From SHZI01 sp963802215 (lineage in GTDB: Bacteria > Pseudomonadota > Gammaproteobacteria > Steroidobacterales > GCA-2729495): DNA of 64,000 bases. Positions 1 through 7,332 of the stretch are shown here, piece by piece (the stretch's first letter is position 1; the number at the start of each line of letters is the position of its first letter). The position numbers and the translations under genes were made by a program. Location: assembly GCA_963802215.1 (NCBI GenBank), contig CAWDHQ010000002.1, positions 1,293,623 to 1,357,622 of the forward strand. Reading direction: 5' to 3'. The notes beneath the pieces are model-generated. The model saw only the letters and a list, made by a program, of their open reading frames with translations. It made no database searches and was not told where the DNA came from.

Positions 1-417
1 GAAGTCGCTCGTCTGCTCGAGTGACTTCATGGCCTGGAGCAAGGCCTCTGGCGGGGAGACAAGCTTCCGGGTGGTCAGGTCGAGCCACCCGCCCGAGCTC
101 GTAACCCTGCCGCAGAGTGTCCCGTCCAGCCGGGAAATCTCGTTTCGGAGGATGAAACGGCTGCCGTCTTCCGATTGACCCGCGATGGCCAGGGTCACCG
201 TAATCTCCTGCAGCAGGCTGACCTCCCGTCGGTACTCAACCTCATCCTTCATCACGACCGGGCCGAGGCGGAGGCGCGAGAACTCCTGCGCCGGGAAGCC
301 ATGGTCCGAGAAGTACATCACCCGGACGTCGGCAGACTTGTCGAGGAAGGCCGTGTTCCTCATGTGGGAGTTGAAGTCCATGTCGGCCCAGCCGGCGAGA
401 AGAGTTTTCGAATACAC
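1..417 (-). CDS. Hot-dog acyl-CoA thioesterase, C-terminus outside window
   Basis: Leftward gene cut by the window edge, with 139 codons visible. Start is GTG at 417 with a GGAGG ribosome site 9 nt upstream. The N-terminal half has the 4-hydroxybenzoyl-CoA thioesterase/YbgC-type pattern (WADMDFNSHMRN followed by a long helix), which is the active-site Asp loop of the hot-dog fold. The expected role is hydrolysis of an acyl-CoA in the cytoplasm; substrate cannot be told. It begins 24 nt after the broken DUF1398 gene and may share its transcript. Whether these two genes are further integron cassettes or fixed chromosome is not resolved, since no attC lies between them. Confidence 0.75.
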   Translation of the reverse strand, partial: MYSKTLLAGWADMDFNSHMRNTAFLDKSADVRVMYFSDHGFPAQEFSRLRLGPVVMKDEVEYRREVSLLQEITVTLAIAGQSEDGSRFILRNEISRLDGTLCGRVTSSGGWLDLTTRKLVSPPEALLQAMKSLEQTSDF

Positions 418-441
418 GAACAGTGTCCTCCGTGGGGAAGG

Positions 442-940
442 TCATGCGTCAGGTGGCTTCGCGCCCGGAAACGATTCGACATGCTGCTCACCCTGCCGCC
501 CCAAGTATATGACGCGCTTGCCGTGCAGGAACGCATAATAGCCCTGGACTCCGGCCTGAACCGCGCGATGGGAAAACTGCCTGAACTCCTGACTGTTCCG
601 CTGACTGTCGAAAATGGCCTCTCGCAGGGCTGGTGCATTGAACCCGGCCGCCACGGCCGGAAGGTCCTCAAAGCCCAATGGCGAAACGACGATGCCGCCC
701 TCGCGCGTAGAACCACATCTGCCGGGCAACATAGTCGATGCGATAGACTCGACGCCTTCGAGAAGTAAAAAAAAAAAAAAAAAAAAAATTAAAACTGCCG
801 TAGAACCACATCTGCCGGGCAACATAGTCGATGCGATAGTACTCGACGCCTTCGGCCAGAAGCCGACCGACGATGTCAGGGAATGGCAAGGTGCCCGAGA
901 GGGTGGCGCGAGCCATCCTGTGGACGGTATCTGCGTTCAT
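442..940 (-). pseudogene. DUF1398 family protein, disrupted by internal duplication
   Basis: Start ATG at 940. The N-terminus (MNADTVHRMARATL, then YYRIDYVARQMWFY) and the C-terminal part (GYYAFLHGKRVIYLGRQGEQHVESFPG) match the small DUF1398 family of unknown function. Between the two halves about 93 nt are inserted: a second copy of the YRIDYVARQMWFY-coding segment plus a 22-base A/T homopolymer, and one copy lacks a base. The reading frame is therefore lost. Removing one repeat copy and the homopolymer would restore a protein of about 135 aa. This is either an assembly join artefact or a real duplication; see the repeat entry. Confidence 0.7.
706..854. repeat. 55/56-bp direct repeat flanking a 22-A run
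   Basis: Positions 706-760 and 799-854 are the same sequence, except that the first copy lacks one T (GATAGACTC against GATAGTACTC). Between them sit AGAAGT, 22 consecutive A (767-788), TT and AAAACTGC. Such a homopolymer is alien to this GC-rich genome. The repeat lies inside the DUF1398 gene and breaks it. Confidence 0.9.
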
Positions 941-977
941 TGATGAGCCTGAAAGGATGTGAGGTGGTGACGCTGAC

Positions 978-1079
978 GCCTAACGGTTGAGCTCACCGGC
1001 GCCAGTGGCTGGCGCGCGGGTTGCTCCTGCAAGCCGCGTGACAGAGCCGCAAGGCGACCGGTGGAGCGATTGATTAGCG
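978..1079 (-). other. Integron attC site (ParE-1 cassette)
   Basis: On the plus strand it starts GCCTAAC (978-984) and ends ATTAGCG. The inner arms CTCACCGG and CCGGTGGAG pair with one extrahelical base. It is very like the site at 2340-2442 (shared GAGCTCACCGGCG, GGGTTGC, GCGTGACAGA, GCGACCGGTGGAGCGA). The toxin stop codon lies in the right core. Array orientation is leftward, away from intI. Confidence 0.75.
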
Positions 1080-1376
1080 GTCTTGAACCCGTGACGCCCA
1101 GAAATCGGGACGGCGGGACTGGTGTGCGACGGCGAAGATGACGATGCCGGAGGCCTCATCGCGGTAGACGATGGAAAAGGGAAAGCCCTGGGGCAACACC
1201 CGCCGGGTGTTGCCCACAGTCGGAGACCCGGCATGCGGGAAGGCCAGCGCGCGGGCAGCTGCTTCTTCGACGGCGGCGGTGAAGCGAGCACCAAGCCCAG
1301 GTTGCTCCTGGTTGTAGTAGACGATCTCGGCAAGGAACTCACGGCGCGCTGCCGGTACGAACCGGGCTGATCTCAC
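1074..1376 (-). CDS. ParE/RelE-superfamily toxin (cassette gene)
   Basis: 100-aa protein with the ParE-type plan: N-terminal FVPAARREFLAEIVYYNQ helices, GLGARF, central FPFSIVYRDE strand pair and a C-terminal AVAHQSRRPDFWASR segment. Family members poison gyrase or cleave ribosome-bound mRNA; which one applies here cannot be read from sequence. The stop TAA lies inside the attC core. It overlaps the upstream antitoxin by 4 nt (ATGA), the usual toxin-antitoxin coupling. The pair forms one integron cassette between the attC sites at 978 and 1663. Confidence 0.85.
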   Translation of the reverse strand: MRSARFVPAARREFLAEIVYYNQEQPGLGARFTAAVEEAAARALAFPHAGSPTVGNTRRVLPQGFPFSIVYRDEASGIVIFAVAHQSRRPDFWASRVQDR

Positions 1377-1603
1377 CGAGACAAGCGCCGGGCTTCGGCG
1401 AATACGTCCTCGGCGGCATAGGTCTGGGTTTCGCCGCGATCGTAGGCGGCAACCCGGGCCTCGATCTCCCGATCCCAGAGTGCCTCGATATCGGATAGCG
1501 GGGCGACCTGCAGCGACGCGAGAAGCGATTCAGCCAGTTTGGCCCGTTCCTCGGCGGCGAGGGCGTGAGCCATTTTCTCGAGGTCTTTCAGGGACGTGGC
1601 CAC
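1373..1603 (-). CDS. Addiction-module antitoxin (cassette gene)
   Basis: 76-aa acidic protein of the addiction-module protein family that pairs with ParE/RelE toxins (AEERAKLAESLLASL, then LWDREIEARVAAYDRGE, then a short C-terminal helix). It should bind and neutralise the toxin encoded immediately downstream and probably repress their shared promoter. Start ATG at 1603. The cassette boundary (attC core at 1663-1669) is only about 60 nt upstream, so any promoter must be inside the cassette or read in from the neighbour. Confidence 0.82.
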   Translation of the reverse strand: MATSLKDLEKMAHALAAEERAKLAESLLASLQVAPLSDIEALWDREIEARVAAYDRGETQTYAAEDVFAEARRLSR

Positions 1604-1662
1604 GTTATGTCTCCCTCATCGATGCGCAGATCTTACGCCGGGATCGGTTGCCTGTCGCGGAC

Positions 1663-1747
1663 AGCTAACGTTGGAGCTGAGCGGCCGCACGCCGCGGATT
1701 CGCCTTTGACGCCTTATCTGTCACGGTCCGCTTCAGTAATTTGATAT
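1663..1747 (-). other. Integron attC site (ParE-2 cassette)
   Basis: Left core AGCTAAC (1663-1669). Inner arms GCTGAGCGG and CCGCTTCAG are complementary apart from one unpaired base. The right core is degenerate. It ends just before the stop of the second ParE-type toxin, as in the other cassettes. Confidence 0.55.
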
Positions 1748-1751
1748 GTGA

Positions 1752-2045
1752 CTAAGTGCGGCTACGCCAGAACCCCGGTCGTCGACGCCGATGACCCGCC
1801 GCTATGATGACAATCTCGTCGGCGCGGACTCGATAATAAAGCCGATAGGGGAATCGGAGAATGCTTCGGACCCGAATATCACCACGCTCGATGCGTGATG
1901 CCCTCGGCCGCTCGGCGATACGCTCTCTAGCGCGACGAACCTCCTGAAGCAGAGCCAGCCCAAGGCCCAGCCGCAGCGCTTCGTAGAACCTGGCAGCAGC
2001 CTGCAACTCCTCCTCGGCTTCCGGGAGAAGTCGAATCTGCGTCAT
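1752..2045 (-). CDS. ParE/RelE-superfamily toxin (cassette gene)
   Basis: 97-aa ParE-type toxin: LLPEAEEELQAAARFYE N-terminal helices, the VRSILRFPYRLYYRVRADEIVIIAAGHRRR beta core and a C-terminal RRPGFWRSR. The RFPYRLYY and HRRRRPGFW elements are characteristic of ParE. It overlaps its antitoxin by 4 nt. It is a separate cassette from the pair at 1074-1603 and differs clearly in sequence, so the array holds two unrelated acquisitions rather than a duplication. Confidence 0.87.
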   Translation of the reverse strand: MTQIRLLPEAEEELQAAARFYEALRLGLGLALLQEVRRARERIAERPRASRIERGDIRVRSILRFPYRLYYRVRADEIVIIAAGHRRRRPGFWRSRT

Positions 2046-2272
2046 CTAAGGTGGCGCTCGATCTCGGCAATGGCTTCGTCGGCATCACGGGCCTCGGTCA
2101 AGCCCTTGTCGTAGTCCCCAAGACGGCGTTCAGCTTCGTCCAGCCAGAGTTCATCGACATTCTCGTCTGACCCCGGCTCCAGGCTCTCCAGAAGCCGAAG
2201 TGCCAACCGGGCCCGTTCCCGGTCAGGTAACCGAGATATCTGATCTTCAAGGGTCGATTGGTCCGATTTCAT
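2042..2272 (-). CDS. Addiction-module antitoxin (cassette gene)
   Basis: 76-aa protein in the same addiction-module family as 1373-1603: RARLALRLLESLEPG, then ELWLDEAERRLGDYDKGLTEARDADEAIAEIERHL. It should neutralise the downstream ParE-type toxin, to which it is coupled by an ATGA overlap. Start ATG at 2272, about 65 nt inside the cassette boundary at 2340. The gene is intact, unlike several neighbours. Confidence 0.82.
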   Translation of the reverse strand: MKSDQSTLEDQISRLPDRERARLALRLLESLEPGSDENVDELWLDEAERRLGDYDKGLTEARDADEAIAEIERHLR

Positions 2273-2339
2273 GTCAGCACCTTAGATCGGTCCATGGAGG
2301 GGGTCAACGCCAGAATCCACTCTTTCGCTCGGCTTTGTC

Positions 2340-2442
2340 ACATAACTTCTGAGCTCACCGGCGCATAGCGTCTGGCAGGCGGGTTGCGAATGCAAGTCGC
2401 GTGACAGATGCGTCATGCGACCGGTGGAGCGACTTGTTAAGT
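2340..2442 (-). other. Integron attC site
   Basis: Left core ACATAAC (2340-2346), right core GTTAAGT (2436-2442), which fits GTTRRRY exactly. The inner arms CTCACCGGCG and GCGACCGGTGGAG pair. It is 103 bp and closely related to the site at 978. It ends the cassette holding the broken exported-protein gene to its right. Confidence 0.8.
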
Positions 2443-2470
2443 CGCGCACGGTGGATTGGGCCTCGGGGTA

Positions 2471-2979
2471 CTACGGAGGCGCATTCGGCATTTGCCGGAA
2501 GAACCACTCGTCGCAAGTGTCCTTGTAACTCTCTGCTCCAGCGCCCCAATCCTGCGTCAGGTTCACGAAACAGAAGCCGAGCACTCCATGAACGGATCGA
2601 TCAACGAGCCGCGCTAAGTTCTGGCGCTTCAGGCACGTGCTGGGACCGCGTCATCAAACCGAGCATCACGATGTCATCGCCGATCGTGAACGGTTTAGCT
2701 GACCAACGACGCAACCCCAGACCAGCTCGGTGTCCCGGCGCCGCACCAACTCCAGATGGAGGATCGGCTGTCCCTTGTTCGCAGCCCACAGCCGAAAACG
2801 CTCGGCCGATTTGATCACGCGGATAGCAACCAGCTTACCGTTCAGGCAAGCAAGTTGCGTGCATGTTCTCTGAGTGTGGACGGCCCATTCGGGAGTTTCG
2901 ACGAGAAGGGACACCCATGGGTTGGTCAGTGCGCAATTCCAACGGCGACGGAAAGCATCAAGGCAACAGCGGAGCGCAT
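2471..2979 (-). pseudogene. Frameshifted small exported protein (cassette gene), unknown family
   Basis: The stretch between two attC sites holds no intact reading frame but reads as one gene through at least two frameshifts. It begins ATG at 2979 with a signal-like MRSAVALMLSVAVGIA. It continues in a second frame (CLNGKLVAIRVIKSAERFRLW, then PILHLELVRRRDTELVWG), a third (WSAKPFTIGDDIVMLGLMTR) and ends ARLVDRSVHGVLGFCFVNL...NAPP with TAG at 2471, just before the attC. I do not recognise the family. Position and orientation fit a cassette gene. It is either decayed or affected by sequencing indels. Confidence 0.5.
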
Positions 2980-2992
2980 GCGTTTGTAGAAG

Positions 2993-3037
2993 ACGTAACG
3001 ATTGAAGGGCCGAGCGGCGGGTCGCCACTGGTTGAGC
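2993..3037 (-). other. Possible degenerate attC beside the IS
   Basis: ACGTAAC at 2993-2999 followed by GATTGAAGG...GAGCGGCG resembles the left half of the other sites, and GTTGAGC at 3031-3037 fits the right core. Inner-arm pairing is poor. The IS fragment starts within a few bases, so the site may be truncated. Confidence 0.3.
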
Positions 3038-3043
3038 CGAGGC

Positions 3044-4051
3044 TCAGGCGGATTTCAGGGACTTGAACATCGACTCCATGTGGGCGTTGTCGGTCATCCG
3101 GCGCGGCCGGTTCGTGCTCTGGCCCAGTCCGGCGCGGCGCAGGCTGGCGGTGTACTCGCCGGCCAGGTACTCAACGCCGCGGTCACTGTGGAACAGGGTT
3201 CCCGGCCCCGGGCGGCGAGTCTGCAGGGCCTGACGGAGGGCGCGCCGGGTCAAGGCCGCCGTCTTCTCCGGGCCCAAGCTCCAGCCCAACAGCCGTCGCG
3301 AGTAGCGGTCCATGACCGTCGCCAGGTAGCGCCACTCGGAGCGCACCTTGAGATACGTGACGTCGCCGACCCAGACCGATCGGGTCGCTCGATGGTGGTG
3401 TCGAAGTCTGTTGCCGCGCGGCATTGTAGCACCCGTGATCCGGATCGGCGAGACAGTCGGGCCGAGCAGGCCCGGACGCCGTTCTCCCGCATCAAACGCT
3501 CGATCCGGCGGCGACCCACGCGCTCGCCGGCCTGAGTCAGCTCGGCGTGGATCCGGGGGCTGCCGTAGGTCTCCCGGCTGGCCTGGTGGGCCGCCTGGAT
3601 CTTCGCCACCAGTCGCTGATCCTCGGTGGCGCGCTCACTCGGTGGCCGGTCGCGCCAGGCGTAGAAGCCGCTCGGGCTGACGCCAAGAGCTGGCACATCG
3701 TTCTCACCGGAAGAGCGCCTGGCAGTGCTCGATGAAGGCGAAGACGTCGCGTTTTGTTCGGAAGTGAACTCGATGGCTTTTTTTAAAATCGGTGCTGAGC
3801 TTCAGGCGCCGGAATCTCGCGTCATGGCCCGCAGCGCCTTGAGCTCCGCCGCTGTGTCCTTGTCGATAGAAATGCCCTTGGTCACGATCAGGCCCTCGCG
3901 CGCTTGCTTGCGCCAACGAGACAACATGAAGGGATGGATGTAAAGAGAATCGGCACATTTGCCGGCCCCCGGGCAGCTGGCTGAAACGAACGGCGGTCGC
4001 TTTGAATCGGTCGCTGTACTTGTACGTCGTTCTCGGGCCTGGTCTTGGCAT
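3044..4051 (-). pseudogene. IS3-family transposase OrfA/OrfB remnants
   Basis: OrfA begins MPRPGPRTTYKYSDRFKATAVRF at 4051 and soon loses frame. OrfB can be followed from KKSHRVHFRTKRDVFAFIEHCQALFR through PSGFYAWRDRPPSERA and YGSPRIHAELTQAGERVGRRRIERLM to about 3430, where another frameshift occurs. It then runs on as VWVGDVTYLKV (first catalytic Asp), LFHSDRGVEYLAGEY (second Asp) and NAHMESMFKSLKSA (Glu). All three DDE residues are visible, but they are split across frames and the C-terminal end is missing. Non-functional as it stands. Confidence 0.8.
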
Positions 4052-4090
4052 CTTGGAGCACTCCTGAAGGGTTAGTTCAGGGTGTCCACT
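3044..4090 (-). mobile_element. IS3-family insertion sequence, truncated and decayed
   Basis: OrfA and OrfB remnants of an IS3-family element read leftward. The right terminus is the end with GTTAGTTCAGGGTGTCCAC just before 4090. The left end is missing, because OrfB stops after its DDE glutamate motif and no matching terminal repeat is found near 3040. The intact end abuts the crossover core ACTTAAC (4088-4094) of a cassette attC. Confidence 0.75.
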
Positions 4091-4131
4091 TAACCGAAGG
4101 AACTATCCGGTCGGCTGCACCGGTTGTAGCT
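4088..4131 (-). other. Probable attC of the GNAT cassette, abutted by IS
   Basis: ACTTAAC at 4088-4094 fits RYYYAAC. Inner arms ATCCGGT and ACCGGTTG pair around CGGCTGC, and GTTGTAG (4125-4131) is a degenerate right core. The GNAT stop codon lies in the left core, immediately next to the IS3-family terminus. Confidence 0.45.
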
Positions 4132-4575
4132 GCCAGGCGCAGTCGCATGACTTCGAAGCCCGTCTGCTCTGGACCTTAGGTGCATTGTCTCGAAGCCCAA
4201 CCTTGCGTAGAACGCTCTGCCTACCAGATTGCTCTCGAACACCTCGACCTCAAGGTCTCCGCGCAAGGCTTGTGCTCGATCCGTGAGCGTGCGCCCGATC
4301 CCGGAGCGATGGAATGCGGGATGGACGAAGATGGCACCAACCTCGTTACCAGAAGCGAAAAACGGACAACGGACCACAGCTAGCCAAACCCATGTCTCTG
4401 CCTTCGGTAGGTACACGTTGGGAATATTGTGGCGTTCCAGTTCGAGGAACTCCTCGCTGAGGAACGGGTGAGCCAAGGTCGAAGCTTGTGCCCACACTCT
4501 TAGCACGTCCTCACAGTCAGTAGGTTGGTTGACCTGAGACCCAATCTTAAGGCCAATCGAACCGTGAGTTCCCAT
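4090..4575 (-). pseudogene. GNAT N-acetyltransferase, 5' end replaced by IS
   Basis: From 4529 leftward the frame reads as a GNAT acetyltransferase: DCEDVLRVWAQASTLAHPFLSEE, then GNEVGAIFVHPAFHRSGIGRTL (motif A, acetyl-CoA pyrophosphate loop HRSGIGR) and EVFESNLVGRAFYARLGFE (motif B). Family members transfer acetyl from acetyl-CoA to an amine. The N-terminal 16 or so codons (4530-4575) lie inside the downstream IS3-family element, so the native start is lost. A segment between the WVWL and FASGNEVG motifs is shorter than usual. The C-terminus runs into the attC. Probably a broken resistance- or modification-type cassette gene. Confidence 0.7.
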
Positions 4576-4603
4576 GGTAATTTCGACCGAGGAGAACTCA
4601 CTG

Positions 4604-4867
4604 ATGAAGAAGCGGTTTACCGAAGAGCAGATCGTCCGCATCCTGCGTGAAGCCGAGATCCCGGGGGTCCAGATCCGGGAGGTGTGCCGCAAGCACAACG
4701 TCACGGAACAGCCCTTCTTCCGCTGGCGGAACAAGTACGGCGGCCTGGAAGTGGCGGACACCCGACGGCTCAAGACCATCGAGTCGGAGAACGCCCGGCT
4801 GAAGAAGCTGGTGGCCGAGCAGGCCCTGGTGATCGACACCCTCAAGGAGTTCGCGCGGGGAAAATGA
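4604..4867 (+). CDS. IS3-family transposase OrfA
   Basis: 87-aa helix-turn-helix protein MKKRFTEEQIVRILREAE followed by VCRKHNVTEQPFFRWRNKYGG and a leucine-zipper-like segment (IESENARLKKLVAEQALVIDTLKEF). This is the intact OrfA of the element bounded at 4529-5693. The start is preceded by GAGGAGAACTCACTG, a good ribosome site. OrfA normally binds the terminal repeats and is joined to OrfB by programmed frameshifting. Here OrfB is broken, so transposition in cis is unlikely. Confidence 0.88.
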   Translation: MKKRFTEEQIVRILREAEIPGVQIREVCRKHNVTEQPFFRWRNKYGGLEVADTRRLKTIESENARLKKLVAEQALVIDTLKEFARGK

Positions 4868-4869
4868 GG

Positions 4870-5665
4870 TCCCCGATCGGTCGGCGGCGCGTACTGCGCC
4901 GGGCGATGGATCGGGGCGACTCGGCAGTCTCGCGTGCCGGTTGCCGGCGGCAGCCGGAGTGTGACCTGCTACGGCCGCGGCGCCGGTGAAGGAGAACCTT
5001 GGTGGCACAGCTTCTGACGCCGCGTCCCGCGCTTCGGTCGCGAATGGCCTTCTGGCTGACCTGGAGTCAGAAGCGGGTGCCGGTTGTGGTCCCAGCAGGG
5101 CCTGCAGCTGCCGCGGCGGCGGGGTCGGAAGCGCCGCCTGGGCACCGACGTGCGGGTGCCCGGTGCGCCGGTCCCAAACAGCGTCTGGACCTACGACTTC
5201 GTGCACGACCGCCTGGCCGACAAGACCGCCTTGAAGCTGCTCTGCGTGCTCGACGAGCACACACGGGAGTGCCTGGCCATCGAGGTAGCCCGCTCGATGA
5301 GCTCGATCACCGTGATCAACACGCTGGCCCGGCTGATGCGACTGCACGGCAAGCCGGCCCACATCCGCCGACCAAGGCGCGGAGTTCACCGCCGGCGTCG
5401 TGATGCGCTGGCTGCGGATCAGAACGTTGGTCCGGTTTTCATCGCGCCGGGCAAGCCCTGGCAGAACGGCTTCGTAGTGTTCAACGGCAGCCGCGAGAGT
5501 GTCGACCCGAGAGTGAATCCGGGATCTGCGCGAGGCGCGGATCCTGATCGAACGTTGGCGCCACTTCTACAACCACCAACGACCCCACACCGCGTCCACT
5601 TACCGGCCCGTCGGCGGTTCGCGGCGTCTGAACGGGACCACTCTTGCCAGAAACCTGACGGCTGA
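4870..5665 (+). pseudogene. IS3-family transposase OrfB, multiply frameshifted
   Basis: Fragments of the integrase-core OrfB follow OrfA in several frames. The clearest stretch is about 5130-5370: VPNSVWTYDFVHDRLADKTALKLLCVLDEHTRECLAIEVARS, with the first catalytic Asp, then HGKPAHIRSDQGAEFTAG in a neighbouring frame. The C-terminal part reads REARILIERWRHFYNHQRPHTASTYRPVGG before about 5625. At least three frame changes are needed and the N-terminal helix-turn-helix part is barely readable. Inactive remnant. Confidence 0.78.
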
Positions 5666-5716
5666 ACGGCTACAAAAAGGGGTCTCAGGTCAAAGGCTAA
5701 GTACAGGAAGCAATGC

Positions 5717-5917
5717 CTAGCCAAACGACGCTGAGTAAGACCCTCCCAGTAGCACGGAAACCGCAGTGGGCAGCTCGACCAAGAAAGACGTTGCGCCGAT
5801 GCCAATGGCCAGATAGTTAAGGCGCATGAACCACGTCACCGCATCGGGCCTCACGTCGATGCTGGTGGCACGAAAGGCATCATCCAAAGATCTCACCGGC
5901 TCAGGGTCTTGTTCCAT
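5717..5917 (-). CDS. Small membrane protein (cassette gene), unknown
   Basis: 66-aa protein starting ATG at 5917, only 7 nt inside the cassette boundary (attC core ends at 5930). An acidic N-terminus (MEQDPEPVRSLDD) is followed by a hydrophobic span around FMRLNYLAIGIGATSFLVELPTAVSVLLGG, enough for one or two membrane segments. Its stop (5717) is 24 nt from the IS end at 5693, so the downstream attC of this cassette has been lost and the C-terminus may be truncated. No family recognised. Confidence 0.45.
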   Translation of the reverse strand: MEQDPEPVRSLDDAFRATSIDVRPDAVTWFMRLNYLAIGIGATSFLVELPTAVSVLLGGSYSASFG

Positions 5918-5923
5918 CGTGAC

Positions 5924-6013
5924 CTCTAACGCCGCAAATCAGCGACGCGCCGATGCGCGTAACCCAGAACACATTTATGCGTGATGCGCGCTCGCTGCAT
6001 TTGCTTGTTATGC
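5924..6013 (-). other. Integron attC site (LysE cassette)
   Basis: Left core CTCTAAC (5924-5930), right core GTTATGC (6007-6013). Inner arms GCAAATCAGCGA and TCGCTGCATTTGC pair perfectly except for one extrahelical G, a hallmark of attC. The LysE stop codon TAA is inside the right core. Confidence 0.8.
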
Positions 6014-6643
6014 GCTGGCACGGCGTTCGAAAACCAGGCGAAGTGCCAGCGCTGCAAATGTGAAGGCCAACAGGCGGCGAAAATGACGGGAGAAGGTTCG
6101 ACGCCTTAGGAGAGCGCGAGCTGCCGAGGCTGCCGTGAGAATGACGAGGCTATGAGCGATTGCGGCACTCACGATCTGAATCACACCCAAAAACGCGATT
6201 TGGCTGAGGATACTGCCGGCCGAAGGCACGACAAACTGGGGCAGCAAAGCTCCGTAGGTAACGACAATCTTCGGGTTTAGTAGACAGGTCAACAGGCCGC
6301 GGCGGTAAAGCGCGACAAACGATTCCTGAGGGAGGGCCGAAATCAGGTTCGAGGAGCCGTGATTGACCACCAAATTCCATGCGAGATAGAGAAGGTAGAC
6401 AGCGCCCACCCAGCGAACAAGGTCGTAAGCGACGGGAACCGCTATGAAGAGCCCCGAAAGACCTGCCGCCGTGGCCAGTATGTACAAGAACATCCCCGAA
6501 CACACCCCGGCGAGCGACGCGAAACCCGCCGCGCGACCTTGGCATATTGACCGCGATACGAGGTAGAACAGATTTGGGCCTGGCGAAAGCGCCATCAGGA
6601 AGGCCACTGTCGCGAAAGAAGATGCTGCCGTTAGCGTGGGCAT
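6008..6643 (-). CDS. LysE/RhtB-family amino-acid exporter (cassette gene)
   Basis: 211-aa inner-membrane protein with about six hydrophobic segments and the family motif MALSPGPNLFYLVSRSICQGRAAGFASLAGVCSG near the N-terminus. LysE/RhtB proteins export amino acids such as lysine, homoserine or threonine, or related metabolites. The stop lies inside the attC core at 6007-6013. The start (6643) is 13 nt inside the cassette boundary at 6656, and no obvious promoter fits, so expression may depend on read-through. Base composition is lower in G+C than the chromosomal genes right of 11 kb, consistent with acquisition. Intact. Confidence 0.88.
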   Translation of the reverse strand: MPTLTAASSFATVAFLMALSPGPNLFYLVSRSICQGRAAGFASLAGVCSGMFLYILATAAGLSGLFIAVPVAYDLVRWVGAVYLLYLAWNLVVNHGSSNLISALPQESFVALYRRGLLTCLLNPKIVVTYGALLPQFVVPSAGSILSQIAFLGVIQIVSAAIAHSLVILTAASAARALLRRRTFSRHFRRLLAFTFAALALRLVFERRASA

Positions 6644-6954
6644 GACGTTGTTGGCGCATAACGGCTACACTGACCGGCGCGTGCCCTTCGCCGCGCGACC
6701 GGTCGAGCGTCCAGGCACAGGCCGATCGAATGACGATCAGCATAGGTGTCCAGGAGACTCCGAATCATTCTCTGATACGGCACCTTTGAGCGTGCGGCAT
6801 GCGCCTTGAAGAAGTCGACGCTCTTCTTGCTGAGGGAGATGGTCACCTTGACCCCATCTTCCTTCAGAACCAGCTGGTCTGGGGGCGGGAGAAAGTCATC
6901 AATGACCTCCAGCCGGCCGAGCGGCTCATCTGTGTACTTTTGAGTGTGCTTCAT
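6631..6954 (-). CDS. BrnA-type antitoxin reading through attC
   Basis: 107-aa product. The N-terminal ~68 residues are a BrnA antitoxin: VKVTISLSKKSVDFFKAHAARSKVPYQRMIRSLLDTYAD, a ribbon-helix-helix that binds DNA and the BrnT toxin. After DTYADRHS the frame stays open through the attC site (6656-6724) and ends 12 nt inside the next cassette's LysE gene. The last ~35 residues (basic, RPVARRRARAGQC) are therefore attC-encoded. Start ATG at 6954 overlaps the 3' end of brnT. The antitoxin itself looks functional. Confidence 0.8.
   Translation of the reverse strand: MKHTQKYTDEPLGRLEVIDDFLPPPDQLVLKEDGVKVTISLSKKSVDFFKAHAARSKVPYQRMIRSLLDTYADRHSIGLCLDARPVARRRARAGQCSRYAPTTSCPR
6656..6724 (-). other. 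Integron attC site (BrnTA cassette)
   Basis: Left core GCATAAC (6656-6662). Arms CTGACCGGCGCG and CGCGCGACCGGTCGAG pair with extra bases. The right core (GTCCAGG) is degenerate. The BrnA frame passes through it. Confidence 0.55.
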
Positions 6955-7212
6955 ACAGTTTCCTGCCTCTGCGCCAGAAACCGGCGCCGATGATCCGGAT
7001 GATGTTGCCCCGATAGGTGAACCGACGGTCAGGACACCCTCCGATACGCGGCCGAAGCAGTAGTAGCGCCGCTCAGCCTGGCTGTGCCGCATGTCGCGTG
7101 CTATGACGCGGCCGGGATCGAGAAACGCAACCTGGGCCTCGCCAAACGACACGCCGTGCTTTCGTTGATTCTCGGCATCCTTGGCCGGGTCCCAGTCGAA
7201 AGCGGCTGCCAT
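6926..7212 (-). pseudogene. BrnT-type toxin, one frameshift
   Basis: Start ATG at 7212. The frame gives a typical BrnT ribonuclease: FDWDPAKDAENQRKHGVSFGEAQVAFLDPGR, then RHSQAERRYYCFGRVSEGVLTV. There a single missing base (near 7027) shifts the frame. In the next frame the expected end follows, RFTYRGNIIRIIGAGFWRRGRKLYEAHSKVHR, with stop at 6926. BrnT is an mRNA-cleaving RelE-fold toxin neutralised by BrnA. The antitoxin start overlaps its 3' end by 29 nt. Loss of the toxin with antitoxin kept is plausible decay, but a sequencing indel is equally possible. Confidence 0.78.
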
Positions 7213-7274
7213 ATCGGGAGACTACCACCAGTATGGAGAAAGAGCCATACAACGGTATGGAATATGTGCGAGGC

Positions 7275-7328
7275 CTCTAACGTCTGAGGTCACCGGCGCG
7301 CAGCGGCCGGTGGACCGATTGGTTAGGG
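7275..7328 (-). other. Integron attC site (lipoprotein cassette)
   Basis: Short site of 54 bp: CTCTAAC (7275-7281), arms GGTCACCGG and CCGGTGGACC pairing with one extrahelical base, right core GTTAGGG (7322-7328). Confidence 0.75.
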
Positions 7329-7332
7329 TGGC

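Larger units (their letters stand above)
4529..5693 (+). mobile_element. IS3-family element with 14-bp terminal inverted repeats
   Basis: TTGACCTGAGACCC at 4529-4542 is repeated inverted as GGGTCTCAGGTCAA at 5680-5693, bounding 1165 bp that carry orfA and a decayed orfB. Size and gene order are typical of IS3 family (IS407-like DDE sequence). No matching target duplication is visible in the flanks, so the ends have probably been rearranged. It interrupts the start of the GNAT cassette gene. Confidence 0.85.
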
